This document shows, piece by piece, positions 12,255-25,490 of a stretch of DNA of 64,000 nt. The stretch's first letter is position 1; the number at the start of each line of letters is the position of its first letter. The translations under genes were made by a program, and so were the position numbers. The DNA comes from Cucumis sativus (Eukaryota; Streptophyta; Magnoliopsida; Cucurbitales; Cucurbitaceae). The stretch lies in contig NC_026657.2 of NCBI RefSeq assembly GCF_000004075.3, positions 30,722,408 to 30,786,407 on the forward strand, written 5' to 3'. The notes beneath the pieces are model-generated. The model was given only the letters and a program-made list of their open reading frames with translations, made no database searches and was not told the origin of the DNA.

Positions 12255-12390
12255 ATTATATAGAAAAATGATCAAAAATAACAATTTTAATAAAATATTT
12301 ATAGGTTAAGAAGTAATAAGGGAGGATAATTTATAAAATCTATAGTTTATAAATATTTTAATTTATTTTATTATTTTAAAAAAATAGTTA
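12255..12390. repeat. MITE-like AT-rich dispersed repeat, copy A
   Basis: It shares with 45423-45609 a left block (aaaaataaca...aaaatattta) and a 33-bp right block that is identical at 12351-12383 and 45577-45609. The outer blocks are roughly inverted relative to each other, as in a miniature inverted-repeat element. No coding capacity. Confidence 0.45.
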
Positions 12391-15324
12391 TATATTAAGA
12401 TAAAATCACTAAAATTTGCTTGATTTAAAGAGGAAGGGAGGAATATTAAGAAAAAGCATATTTGGGTACGAAAGATTTAAAAATATACTCTTCTCGTGTG
12501 TCTCTCCATATATATTATTAGTTGGAAAAGCATATTTCAAATTCCAATAAAATTATTACTCACACGAGTGCAAAACTTTTGCACGCACTTGCCTTATGCT
12601 ATTCTAAAACCAAATTAGTGTTTAAATTAATTAATAAAATACAATTATTTATTTTACATAATAGAGTAAAATTTATCTAATTTTATATAGTTAATTTAAA
12701 TATTTTACTATATTTCTTGTAAATAATTTTATTTTTATTAGTTATCTATCATCTCTCTCCTTAAAATAAAATAAAATCTTTACAAATAGTTTCTATGTTT
12801 TTCTATTTGCAAATTGTTTTGAAAGACTAAATCCCTTCTGCATATGCTTCATTCATATCTTTAAATTAATAATTTCTCTCTGATTTTTTTAATTAAGTTA
12901 ATATAATTAGTTGTTATTTTAATATCACATATGTTTGTGTATTTAATCAAATTATTAAATTATAACTTGTTATGGGATAGTTTTCATATTTTTTTAAACA
13001 ATATTTCAATGTGTGATGAGAATGGATGCACACAAAAATATACATCGTGTAACACAAGATTTCGCCTCATCTAAAATAATTATAATTAACTAAGTTTTAT
13101 TATCTTTAATGATATTTTCAGATATAGTAAAATAAACCATAATATTAACTATATGTTGTTGGAGCTTATGAGATCTATTATTCATAAAATTTAAAATTTT
13201 GTTACATTTTGTAAATATTTTTATCAAATTTTTTATTTACAATCATTTTCAAAAATTTAAATTTAAATTACACATTATAACTATTTTAATTAATATCATT
13301 AAAATTAATGAGTTAAATATTTCTTACAAAATTGAAGATTAAGGAAGCAAAAACTTTAAAATGAATTGGTTAAAAGTCCATTAAAAAAACCATTGAAAGT
13401 TTATAAGAAAATGATATTAAAAAGAGAGAGAGAGAGCACTTAAATTTATATATCAAGTTTCCACATGGTGTCTAAAACTTTTATATAAACTTGTTTGAAA
13501 TATGGTTTATTAATGATTGTACTAAATTTGTGAGTGGGTGATATCAACTCAAATAATTAATTGTCACATCGAATTTATTTGTTAATATGAACACAATTTT
13601 GATTCATTCAAATGCTTTATAATTTTCTAAAGATAAACTCTGATAATTTACCCCTTCACTGCCAAACAAAATGATTAACTTGGTCCATTAATACAAAACC
13701 CAATTACGTTTTTTTTTATTGTTTTTTTTTATGGTTTACAATTCTCAATAATTGGAGAAAAAAAGGGCAATTAATTTTGATTTTTAGTGTTGAAGTTTTC
13801 ATATGTTTGTTTGATTATTTTATTTTAATCACTTTTATAAGTTTTTTAAGGAAAAATATAGTAAATACAATAACAAAAGTTACCTTTCCAAATATTAAAA
13901 TAAACACACAACACAACTTTAAGATCATGGAATAAAATAAACATCCTTTCAATGTTGGTATAATTGTTCTAATACATTTTCATGCTAACAATCATTTAGT
14001 TCAATTGACTTTCTAACAAATCCAAAAGTATTTCTTACCTTCCAATAATCCCATTCTAATTGGACCAAATTGTGTGGTATTTGAGAGAGGTGTCATCAAA
14101 TCAAATGATCCAAACTTTGGACAATAATATAATCTCATATATCATCTCACTTAGAACGTTGTGTTTTCGTTTGACGTACGATTCTTTATTTTGATAATGT
14201 TTTGAATTTTCTCAAACGACGACATAATATCCCACTTCAGGTAAATTCATAACCCCTTGGCCATGATGAGATATATAGCCAATGATTTCAAATCTCAAAG
14301 TTAGACGTAATCTAACAACTCTATGTGAGGTATTTAGTTTTTTTTTTAATTATTAAATGAATAAATGACATCATCACATGTTAAAATCCATTTTCGAAAA
14401 AGAAGTTATTATTGTAAATGACAAAAACTATTGAAAATATTTACAAATATGATAAACTTAGTCGGTGTCTATCAATCAGATATAAATAATAATCTTCTAA
14501 AATACATGAAAGTTTGGAAATCATAATATATGTTTGTATTGGGAAAAGAAAAAAATTCTCATTTTGATATAAGATAAGTATTAATTTAATAAAACATAAT
14601 TATAATTTGCATTTTTTATAATAATAGAAAAATGGGAAGTAAAGTAGCTAAAATTGTGTAGCATTTAATTGTGATATATTTTACCTTGAAAAGCAGTATA
14701 CATCCAAAATAAATAATATGAAAATGGTTCCAATATATTCTTAAAAAAGAACTAATTTGTAGATAAACTTAAGTAAAATTCAATTAAATTTTATCTAATT
14801 AGAAAGATAATTAGAGTAATTAGAGTTAATTACAACCATGAGTTACATGACATGTGGCAAACCATAATACAACTTGTTTGGGTGATTTTTTTTAATAAAT
14901 TAACCTTATAATATAAGGGTAGAGCTATATTATTTTAGGCTTCATACTTTAATAGACGCGTTTGTAAATGTGTTTAGACAATTTTGTGATTAAAAACAAT
15001 GGTCTAAAGAAATAATTGGTGTTCCAATTGTGGGATGGTGTACTTGAAGAGATGGAATTAATGTGTATTGGGGCAGTCAACAAATTTGCATGTGGGAATG
15101 CCAACAATCAATGGACACCACTTCTAGTTGTTATTGTTTAAAATGTTTCTATTCTACATTTTTGTGAGGTTGGCCCATTGGCTTTCATGTCATGTTGGTG
15201 CACTTCCCATGGGAAGTCCAAACCTCCACCAAATTATAAATATTCCTTTTTCTCTCACCAACCACTTAATTAAGTCGTCGTTAACGCTAGAAGACACCAA
15301 ATCTAGAGTTTTTTTATATATATA

Positions 15325-15480
15325 TTCGTGAGTGTTCGAGTCAGTTTACGCACACCTCAACTAGTTTTAAAAGACAACATGTCTGACCCTACAACATGAT
15401 TGATTGTTTGTTTGTTTCCAACTTTCATAAAAGAGTTAATAACTTCAACTTCTTTGGATCGAACACCCCTGATTGATTGT
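15325..15480 (+). repeat. Truncated retroelement-like fragment
   Basis: The stretch from gtttacgcacacctcaacta to gaccctacaacat matches, with several changes, the internal part of the insertion at 5455-5510 (cttacgcgcacctcgacta ... gaccctacaacat). Only about 60 bp are clearly shared. The rest, up to a tggatcgaacacccc B-box-like end at 15456-15470, is more diverged. Confidence 0.5.
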
Positions 15481-17028
15481 TTTTCAGTTTTGCCTTCATA
15501 TAAACTTAAGGTAATAGTTTAAAAACCAATAGATTAGGCATTAATTCTTAAAGATAACATTAGGATATATCTCAACAATTATTAGTAACCGATATTGGGT
15601 CGATGTTATAGTTTGTTGTGTTATTGTTTAACGATGATGACATACCTACCACATTTATAGACAATCTTCCCTAGGTAAGAATTCTAAAACAAGAACAAAA
15701 AGGACTAAAGAAGACCACAAGAATGTCTTTACAAATAATTATTATTCCTCTTTACTATTATAGAGAAGAGATAATGATTATTTATATTGTATTGGATCGT
15801 TAAAATTATGTAGTTTAACGAGAATTATATTGAGTCACTCTACGTAAAAACTATAAAAGATATTTAAACTCTAATGAACTTATTTCTTCTGCAAACATTA
15901 CTCTTCATTCATACAGTGTATATAGTTTCTAGATTACTGTTACTCATCAACTGGTAATGTTTTTCTAATAAAAAAAGTCATGTTAGCTTAGAACTTGATC
16001 AGTTTATATTATTCATCACATTTTTTTTTTTTTTTTTGAAAATTGAGTTGCCAATGTTTTATCAATGGAAATTGGACAGCAACAATCAATGTCCCATCAT
16101 TTATAACCATGTGTTTGCTGGCACATGGAGGCACCCTTTTACTTTCTTTTTCCTTCTCTCTTGATAGGTTTATAAAGCTAAGAATAGGAAACTTTTAGAG
16201 ATCTAGTTGAGTATATAACAATATTTTTTAGAAAATTATAAATATAAAAGATTTTATTCATGCTTTCATGGTTGGTAGACTACTATCAATCATATGTTTT
16301 AGTATCAATAAATTTTGAAAGGTTTTTTCAAATTTTATCACTATATTTACTAATATTTTAGAAATGATTGTAGTGTTGCATTTGTCTAGCTTGTTCTAAT
16401 AATAAAAATGAAAAACCACACAAAACTAAACTTGTTTGAAGGTTGGGTCGGCTTTAATATACCCAAAGGAATAACATGCTCTATACCTTGATTTTTAATT
16501 TGCCAAAAGAACTAGAGAGATTAAAAGTATGTTTGTGAAAGTCTGATGCATATTTAAGAGTAAAAGACTTCAGATCTGAAACCAAAAAGAAATGTCTTTA
16601 GAAAATAAAAGTTAGTCATGAACGTGACCAATCAGAGAGTGAGAGAATGAATTTGGTACTAAACACATCAAAGAGTTAAGAGTTAGAGACTTGAATTAAT
16701 CTGAAACCATGAAAAGGCTTGAGAATACAAAAAATTAGCTATGAACTTGACCATGAACTTGGAAAGTTTCATACACATACAGAGAGAAGAAATATTAGCT
16801 CTGAACTTGAAGAAGAAGAAGATGGAGACTTACCTAAAACACACACAAGAAAGAGGGAGAGGTAGAGAAATGAATACATACAAGCAAATCAGAGAGCACA
16901 GGCAAAGAGACTATGCCAAAATATTATTTTGAAAATTACACGACAGATGATCATTGAATGAATGAAATGTCTTGTCAAATTGGGAGGTCACTTATCTGAT
17001 CTCTAATGTCTCTAAGTAATTTTAAAGC

Positions 17029-20000
17029 TTAAAGCTGTTTTAGACTGGCTTGCAATGCAGAGTACACAGCATACCAGCCATACTGAGTAGGATGCACTTC
17101 ATCCCAGAAGAATGCAGCTCCTGGATCTTCACATATCGTGTACTTCTTCTCCCCATTCGCACCCACACTCCCACACGCATACTCGCTGCTTATTCCCACG
17201 CAACATGGCTTCATTGGGTTCTCAAACTTCACATTCCCTGCACAAATAGTTTCCAAGTTCATCGTTACTTTCTAGAGTCAGTGTGGCTCGTCAAATTGGT
17301 ATTAGATCATTTACTTCTAAGAGATCATGGGAAGTTTGTATGTGTGTAATCCTAGATCTAAAGTGAGTTTGACACCGATTTCAAATTTTGCATAGTGTTA
17401 TGATTTAAAGGGAACACATCATTTGTAAGCACATATAAGTTACACCTAAAATGTTTTTGAAGTTCATTCGTAATTTGTTAAGATGTGTTTAGCTTAAACG
17501 AATTATAAGAGTGGCGATGGTTGCAGTCAATTCAATTGTGTGACTCTTCATTTTCGGCTTGGAATTCGAGTGTGTAAGGGGTAGCAAGACCAACAACACA
17601 GTCTACACCATCAAAGGAACGCGACTGTGGTCTCTACTGCGCTAAACATCATTCTATTTCCTTATCCAACCATTAGTGTAAACTAGGAGTGTTTAGTTGA
17701 GGAATATCAATTCTTAGTGCAAAATTTCATTAATCAAATGGAAGTAAAGAAGCTAAACGAAGAAGATAGAAAAAAAGAGAGAGGGAACGAGAGAGTCACC
17801 AAGTTGATCTGCTTTGTTATTGAGAGCAGCCATGAAAGAGGAATAAAGATCAAGAAGGATGAAAGTGGATGCAGAGGGATCTTTGACTTCAGAGTTGAGT
17901 TTAGCCACAGATTGTTGCAACAGTAGATTGTGGAAGTTGACGAGTTGATTCTGAGTTGAATTACACTGTTGGAAGGAGGATGCAAACGTGGTGCTGGGAA
18001 GGCAGCCCAATGGCTCAAGAGCTGTCACCACTATCTTTGGGACCCCCAACCCATGGATGCGCCTCAGGTTCACCTCTAGCTGATTCACCACTTTCGTTAT
18101 AAATGGCTGCCACCCCTGCCATCAACATCCCAAAAGTTTAAAACAACATGTTTACTCTTAAAAGGTAGCTTTGTTTAAGTTAATAACTTCTTAATTATTT
18201 CTAGTAGCAATTATATGAAGAGCACAATTTGCATAGCAAGCAAACCATGAGGAATAGGACTGGTTTGAGTTTAATTCTTATTTTGGTAACTTTCACAATT
18301 ATTCTATTCTAGTTTACTCAAAGGCTTAGTTTGTTAAGCACACTTCTTTTTGTTTTCGGTTGGATGAATACTCAACAACATCCTGAGTTGTACCCATTTT
18401 TCATTATAACCATCCTGTAAAAAGAATTTAGAAAATATTCAAGAAAAAGGAGAAGCAAGAGATTGCAGGAAGAAAAGAAGTTTTTAAAAAATCCATTTTG
18501 TTTTTAAAAGAATTGTAAACACAATTTAAATTGGATAAATAGTCCAAGTACAATCATATTCTCATTTTATACTTTTTACATCTACCAAAGTAATTCAATC
18601 TTGAACCCAATCTTTCAATTTAATATACTTTTTACAATTATAGGTGAAATTCCATCAATAACTCGAATCTCATTTCTTATATGAATTTTGATACCTAAGT
18701 TTAATAGGTTAAGAACTTTAAGAAGTGGTTAATATATTTTCAAACTCTTAATTTACATTAGGGTTTATAAATTAAGAAGCTAAGTTTGGGGGAAAATACC
18801 TGAGGAGAGCCATTATTGGCTTGGTAGACACTGTAATCGTTGCCGGCGAGAGAGACGAGCGCCACAGAAGACAGCAAGTCACGGCCGGTGAAGGTCGATT
18901 CGCCGACCAACTGTTGGAGAAAATCGATCTGAGTGCTCATGTTAGGGCTCATTACAAACGTATCGAACACACCGGTCCCGCCGTAGGCGAAGTTCATACC
19001 GTATTTCAACTGTCCTAGTCCGAACCCTACTTTCCGCCATTTGTACGGTATTGGAGACTTCACCTTCAGATACTTGGCTGCATTTTTCAGAGAGAAGATT
19101 CAATGAGCCAAGAGTGCTTCATAATCGAACCGATTTTGATGAATGGTCTCTTCCCCAACATCGATGAGATTATCCATAAACGAATAGTTTGGTACACTTT
19201 TCAAAAAGTAATTTGTATGTTGTTTCTTTTTGACATTTTGCTTGTGTCATTTACTGTCAGAATGACCAAAATAATCTGATTGCATATGCATATTTGATTG
19301 CTCAGCTCTCCGATCTCACTACTACCGTTGAATCACTTCATAGACCTAATCCTATTCCTATTCTTATAGTCATCGACTACTTCACCCCAAAAATATTTGG
19401 GATGCACTTGGTTCAAAGAATTTACGTGAATAATGTAAGCATTTTGATGAGAAATATGAATTATTGATAGATGAACCAAGCACAAGTTAGTTTTTTTCAC
19501 GATTGTCGAACGCACAGTTATTGAGTAAGTTTCTTCGATTTAGTTACGAACGATAAAATTACAATGTGCAAGTTGGTAATAGACCACGAAAAATAAGCAC
19601 TTCCATTAAATGCTTAGGTAGAAATAACCTTGAGAACGTGTCTTTCACTAATATATATGAACTAAATGAGATTGTGATTGACGTTTTATCTTCCTAAAAA
19701 TATTTGAATTGAGATTAGGATAAAATATTAATTTGAAAAAAGCCCAGACACTAATTCAACTTGAAGATTCCAAAAGAAGTTGTTAATTCAATTAAACTAA
19801 ATCCCAAAATTTGAATTTATACTTGAATATACTTTAGTGGGTCAAAGTATGAAAAGAAAATATATGTAAATTAGAGAAAAGAAAACAGAGGAAAGATAAA
19901 AAGGGGAAAGGGAAGAAGAAGAAGAAGATGATGATGATGATAAGGAAGGAAATGTAAGTGAAAATGAAGTTTGTGTCCAAATTTTGTTTAAATTAAGTGA

Positions 20001-20861
20001 AAAAGTGAAGAACAGTGTCTGTCATGGAAAAAGGAAAAGGGTAATGCTAAACTGACATATCGAAAAGACACAGCCATCCCAATACCAATTTTAATTTTAA
20101 TTTAATTACAAAAAAGTATAAGAGCAAAAAAAGCTGACTCAATAATGCATCCATTCTTTCATTTTTACAGCCAAAAAGTGTCGTTCCCTGACTTCCCGAT
20201 TATCCCTTACAAATATTGCATTTTTATTTCCCTTTCCGCTCCAAAATTTTAAAATTATTTACAATTCATACCAAAAAAATAATAATATAGTTTGCTTTTT
20301 TATTAAAAAAAACCACTTTCGAAATATTTATTTCACTTAAAGGCTGTTTAAATTAATTGTTGATTGTCAAAATTTCAATTCAAACAAAAAGCTTAGTTTC
20401 GAATTAATCAATAAAATTGTTACATTTTAATTAATCAAGAAAAACTTACATGTTGGTTTAGTTTGATAATTTGATTTCTTAATTCATTTTTAAATTTAGT
20501 TTGCTTTTTTTTACCCATTCTTTTACAATAATATTCAAATTGTTAAGAAAATATATGAATTAAAATTCTTACAATACACTGTCTTTTTTTCTCCAAAATT
20601 TAACTTAAGCCTTGATAAAGAAAAATGTGTGAGAAATTCAAATCGTAAATTTTTTAATCATTACTACATAATTGAGTTGTGTTTGCGTGGACAACACCTA
20701 AGTAATATTTATAAGATTCATTTTTAAAAAATAATTATATTTAAAATTATTGTGTTTGTGTGTGTGTGTGAAATTAAGATAAATTGGTAAAACCAAAGTC
20801 AAAGAAAGAATATTAGAAAAAAAAAGGGGTCGTAGCAAGGAGGAGCCCACCACCTCCATTG

Positions 20862-20907
<46 letters not shown>

Positions 20908-22296
20908 TAATAATTAAAATTGTTAAAGCAAATCTGAATCACTTTGTGACCATAAAACTAAAGCTAAAGATCTGTGGCCTTAAAAATAAAGCACATTTAT
21001 CTTTATTTATTTTTCAAGCTCTTTTGAATATTATATTTTGTTTTTAGACTTACCTTTAATCATCCAATAATGCTTTCCTCTCATTCACATTTTAATTCTT
21101 TTTGTTTTTAAATTTCAAAAGATGCTTCCTTGTTCCTTCCCTATTTCAACTCTTGTTTTTAGATCCACATTTCATTTTCATCTTTGCTTTCTAATATATA
21201 TATATAGTGTGTGTGTGTGTGTGTTTCTAAATGTAAAAGATGCTTAATTATTCACTAGTTTTACTATGGGTTTAGATCCACTTGACAATGATCTTTGCTT
21301 TATACTTTCATAACTCATTTTATTTAATATGTTGTGTATTTATCACTTTCTTTATTTTGGTATTCATGTGTGTGTATGGTTTGGTGGTCACAAGCCAGTT
21401 CTTTTGTTTTTATACCACAATCAAATTAATTATTACATTTTTCTTTTATCTTAAAAAATAGTTGAATTATTAGTTGGTTTAAATGAGGAGGGGGGAATTT
21501 TTGCAAAAAATAAAATTTATATAAGATAGTAAATAAGTCTTTAAATAAAATAATTTACATCACAAAACCATATAAAACTAATTGAACTAGTTAATAGGTA
21601 TTGCTATAAACAACAACCCAAAGTATTTTATTCTATTAGTGTCTAACCTTTTAATTATCTAGAATTTAAAAGTTTAAAATTTCAAATTTTATACTAAAAA
21701 GGGAAATTTATTTTATAAAAGCTTAATCTACCTATTTATTTGTAATACTTTGATGATTTATTATATAATTATCAAGGCAAACATACAATTAAAAAAAGTT
21801 ATAAAGCAATTAACAACTTAATTTACCCAATTTTAGTTAAGCCTAACCGTAAGAAAAGGTAGTAAAAATTTAAAAAGAGAACGGATGGTAAGAATTAGAG
21901 AGTTACCTAAGTAATCGGTTAAAACACGGCCATCGGAGAAACGGCCGGTGGGTTTACCGGGAAAAGTAATTCCATAGGGATACTGCCAAGATTTGGCCGC
22001 CGGTTTCCGGTTGTTTCCGGTGTCCACGTAAGAATCCCCAAACACAAACATCTTCCTAAGATTCGAATCCGACAACTCTCCTCCTCCTCCAAGACTCTGA
22101 CTCCTCCGCTGCTCACGGTGGGCGTCGCCACCGGCCGACACCCAAACCACCCCATATAATTCTGCACCCAAATTTTTTATAAAAAAAAATGATTAGAGAG
22201 AGAAGGGGTTTGAGAGAGAGAAAGTGGGAGAAGAGGGGAACCTGGGAGGAGAGAGAAACAGAGGAGAGAGAGAGAGAGGAGCTTTTTGGAGTCCAT
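17029..22296 (-). CDS. GDSL esterase/lipase (SGNH hydrolase), secreted
   Basis: Five exons, 22296-22242, 22161-21907, 19077-18800, 18115-17800 and 17237-17029, all GT/AG, give 370 aa, normal for plant GDSL enzymes. The start is MDSKKLLSLSLLCFSLLP, a hydrophobic signal peptide; upstream ATGs in the same leader would spoil it. Block I is FVFGDSYVDTGNN with the nucleophilic Ser, followed by KPTGRFSDGRVLTDYLA; block II is GMNFAYGGTGVFDT; block III is SLAGNDYSVY; block V is WDEVHPTQYGW, giving the Asp and His of the triad. The family hydrolyses acyl esters of lipids or cell-wall components; the substrate cannot be read from sequence. It resembles the At5g03610 type by overall layout. Intron 2 is 2.8 kb and rich in microsatellites. 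A TATATAA element lies about 130 bp upstream of the ATG. Confidence 0.93.
20865..20902. repeat. (TA)19 microsatellite
   Basis: Thirty-eight bases of uninterrupted TA within the GDSL intron, followed by a short aataata run. Likely length-polymorphic between accessions. Confidence 0.98.
21207..21224. repeat. (GT)9 microsatellite
   Basis: Nine GT units directly after a short tatata run in the GDSL intron. Confidence 0.97.
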
Positions 22297-22423
22297 TAAA
22301 GGAAGCTTAGACTTGGAAATGGAATCTCTGTTTGAAGTTTGAAGTTTCTTTTGTTTTGGGGTAATATGTTTTGTAGAGTTTTGGAAAACGAGGAGTGTTT
22401 GAGGAGACTGTACTGATCTTATT

Positions 22424-22436
22424 ATGTTATATAGGA
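22424..22436 (-). promoter_or_regulatory. TATA box of the GDSL gene
   Basis: Minus-strand ctatataacat lies about 130 bp upstream of the ATG at 22296, a plausible distance for a 5' leader of about 100 bases. The leader itself carries GA/CT-rich runs (22200-22280). Confidence 0.55.
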
Positions 22437-23590
22437 GAGAGCAAAGAAAGGCCAAAGTTCACTAATGATAGACTCACCCGTCTGTCACCTTCTTACGTCA
22501 ACCAACCCCATATTTGTCAAACTCTTGCCCCTACGTCATTCTTTAATCTTCAATATTTTGGCGTTTAAGCCTTTCTTCGCTTCTCCTTTCTTCTTAAGGT
22601 ACCATTTTATTTCTTTATATATTTATGTAACACAAATTATTATAACCTAAATAATTATAATAATTCACTCATGCTCTCAAACGTCAATCGTTGAAATTGA
22701 TTACAAGGATTTGATAAAATTTTCTATATTTTATAAATGATTTTTTTTTTCTTTTGCCAAATTTGGAAAAGGTAGCTTTACTTAATGTTTTTTCTTTTTG
22801 GACAAGATATAAGAGAGGGAGTAAATTGAGTATGACATTCATTTCTTCACCATAAAGAGGCAAAGGTTTATGTTCATTATACTCAATAAAATATACACCA
22901 ATAAATAATATTGTGAACCATTGAACAATTAATATAATTGCAGATGTTAATTAAATGCTTCGAGGAAAGAGTTTAGAATGATAACAAATATAGTAATTAA
23001 TTAAGGACCATTTTTTATATTAATTAATGTTCTTTTGTGAATATTATTATACGGAAGTTTGGAAAATAATCTAAATATACGATAAATTGAAATTAGACAT
23101 CAATGTCTTACTACTTAAGTTAGTGTCAACACAACTTTAGGATAATTAGAAAAATAATTATTAATAAAGTAATGAATATGTATACACTTTATTCTTTTTT
23201 TTTTCTATAAACAATACACATTGTAGTAGTTGAATATATAGTTTATACAAACAATCAAATTGTGGCTTTTTTTAATACAAATTGGGTCTGGGATTTCTTG
23301 TAAACTTTGATATATAAATATAGTTGAAATCAAGGATGAAAACATTAGTTGGTAGGTTGGTATATTTGTTAATATACACATAAATTAAAGGATTCTGTCG
23401 TAAAATATAAAAATGTGATTTATTTAGTCCATTGTGAATGAATGAAAGTAAAAGAATTTAATTGTTAATCTAAAAAAATTTGATTACTTAACATTCGAAT
23501 TAATGATGACTATAGGGTTTTGAATCGTCGTATTAAAAAAATGATCGTGACTATAAAGTTTTTAGAAAAACCTTAACCGTTTACGCCAAA
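22437..23590. other. Intergenic, AT-rich
   Basis: The region upstream of the GDSL gene. Only AT-rich sequence and short homopolymers are seen; no exon or conserved motif stands out. Confidence 0.6.
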
Positions 23591-23593
23591 ATA

Positions 23594-23630
23594 ATTGGGC
23601 CGGCCCAATACTCAACAATTCAGCCCATTA
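23594..23630. promoter_or_regulatory. Palindromic double site II element with a third GGCCCA-type copy
   Basis: Bases 23594-23609, attgggccggcccaat, form a perfect 16-bp palindrome made of two abutting GGGCC/GGCCC halves. A further agcccatt follows at about 23621. TCP factors bind such site II motifs in housekeeping promoters. It sits just upstream of the putative transcript at about 23650 and about 1.3 kb from the divergent GDSL start. Confidence 0.6.
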
Positions 23631-23649
23631 GCTGTACCGACTCGTCCAC

Positions 23650-25490
23650 CGGGAGAGAGAGAGCGGACGACGGTGTAGAGGGACCCATGCTGGAATCCCA
23701 ATTCCGACTTCCGATATCAATGTCGTTTGGTTTCGTCTCCTACGATTCAATGAAGGTCGAATTCTAGGGCTTTCTCTGTATCAGCTCCGTCGTTCTCTGT
23801 AGCGCATTACTTGGAAAGGAGCGACGGGTATACCGTAAGTGATTTTCCATGTTCTCGGTCTCCTTAAAACTTTCTTTGTATTGATCGCTGTTGTGAACGG
23901 TTGGATTACATATTGAATTTCATTTCACTAGCTCTGTTCATGAGAATGTGGATTAATCAACTTGTGTAATACGAATAGTAGAAAAAAGCTGCCTCTTATA
24001 GCATCAAATCTTCATGTTCCTATCCGAGATTGTTGATTAGGGACCTTCATGACTGGTTATGAGCCAATTTTCAGGTAGTTGGACGAGAAGGGGAAAATTA
24101 TTGTGCTGATATGTTAGAGAATCCTATGGCCAAAGGGATCCCTTTGGTTTGCTGAATGTCTATATGCCCAATGTTCGGACTCATTCCTGCATTTTTCCTT
24201 GGGTTTGTTTTTATGGGCCCAGTTTAGCTTAATGCACTTGATGATTGAGAAATTCAAGTTTGTATTTGATTAGAAGATAGAAATTTTCAGAATGTTCTTC
24301 AACTGTTGTTGGTCTAACATTTTGCTTTCAATCAGCAATTTTAATCCGTGAGTGCTTTAGACATAGGGAAGGAATCTTGTACTCTCCTGAAATAAGACAA
24401 TGGGAAAACTAAATATATCAAATTGTACGAGGGAAAAACAATAGAGAAGTACTTGAAAAAACTGAGCTTGTGAAATCCCAAATTTGGATTTGGATTGGAT
24501 GCAGGGACTCTGTTTTTTCCCTCTCTTTTTATACTTCCTCTTGATAATGTACTATTTGAAGATGCTTTACAACGTCATGGTTGCATGCTTTAAAGAAAGA
24601 GTTTGAACGTTAACCTTTCTTTTCTTGAAGTTCTTTTAGTTGCGCCGGCCTCAACGTCTTTATCTATTACTATTCACACGGTTCAAGATAACACAAATAG
24701 AAGTTGAAACTTGGGTTTTTAAATTTTCAAGAGTTGAATGTTTGCAGTCAATACAGTTAATTCATCTTTAGTCTGTTAAGTTAGAGTTAAGTTGTCAATT
24801 TTTATCAAATTTAATAGAACACTTAATTCTTTTGGTCTGTGATGATTTTTCTGAATAAATTTAAGGCCAAGTGAAACTACTTATTGTATTCTTACAAGTT
24901 GTAGTCTTCTTTGGCTCCTGTCTTGATTTTCAGTTTCTTGTTTAGCCTTTAGAAATATGAATGGCACTGTTCTCTTTTAATGTCATGTTGGCCCATGGTT
25001 AGAAATTTATGTTCATGGCTCCATTTTTCAATCATAATCAATTTGAGGCAGCAGCAATAATTCATTTTCTATTCTTTAACATGTTTAATGATGTGAAGAA
25101 TATTTTTCCTTATGTTGTTGAAAAAGTTGCACATAGCCAAAATATGAAAACAAGTCTTTTGGACTTGTATTGTGTTCTGAGAAACTGATAATTTTAGCTT
25201 TGACATTATGTACTTCAACACCCCCCTCCCCCCCTCTTTTGTGTACATGTTTTTTGGTGGGTTCAATTATTCCTCTCTTCACTTGTATTATAGATGCATT
25301 CAAATATGACTTGCTTCTGGCTGCATAGGACCATGTTGAATGATTATGGCTGTAAAAGAAGAATTCACAGTTGAAATTTCTGCACATGAAGTTGAGAAAG
25401 CTTTGATCACATTTCATCTCATGACGACAACGTTGCGGCCCCCATTCACAAGCCAAATGAGATTCTCATTGTTGCCAGGTGGAATCTTGT
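23650..25490 (+). ncRNA. Putative spliced transcript of unknown coding status
   Basis: A GC-richer block at 23640-23835 downstream of the site II palindrome looks like a first exon. It holds a 26-codon frame, MLESQFRLPISMSFGFVSYD..., ending TAG at about 23767, and a good donor (accgtaagtg at about 23829). A second candidate exon, about 25330-25480, follows gctgcatag and ends ttgccag/gtgg; it is open in one frame (MAVKEEFTVEISAHEVEKAL...). The two cannot be joined into a recognisable protein. I read it as a noncoding or leader-type transcript with low certainty; it could also be the 5' end of a gene whose other exons I missed. Confidence 0.3.

Larger units (their letters stand above)
9911..17028. 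other. Intergenic, AT-rich, no gene found
   Basis: About 7.1 kb without a convincing exon on either strand. It holds the P450 upstream region, a perfect 53-bp tandem duplication (10988-11093), AT-rich MITE-like remnants (10040-10200, 12255-12390, 13160-13260, 14410-14480), a truncated retroelement-like fragment (15325-15480), a T18-type homopolymer at about 16020, and a GA-rich stretch at 16610-16900 with repeated tgaacttga motifs. Short frames at 15128-15331 and 16741-16932 lack codon bias and homology. Confidence 0.6.
19078..21906. other. Large intron 2 of the GDSL gene
   Basis: This 2829-bp intron separates the catalytic-Ser exon from the Gly/Asn-block exon. Bases 19080-19560 are less AT-rich and leave an open frame on the plus strand (19250-19457) that I could not assign. 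The rest is AT-rich, with a TA microsatellite at 20865-20902 and a GT run at 21207-21224. Confidence 0.8.

Noticed and set aside
16741..16932. 63-codon frame in GA-rich DNA
   Set aside because: Repetitive Lys/Glu/Arg composition without homology or promoter.
25085..25456. Minus-strand 123-codon frame
   Set aside because: No recognisable domain, no promoter-like sequence on that strand, and it spans a possible plus-strand exon with better splice signals.
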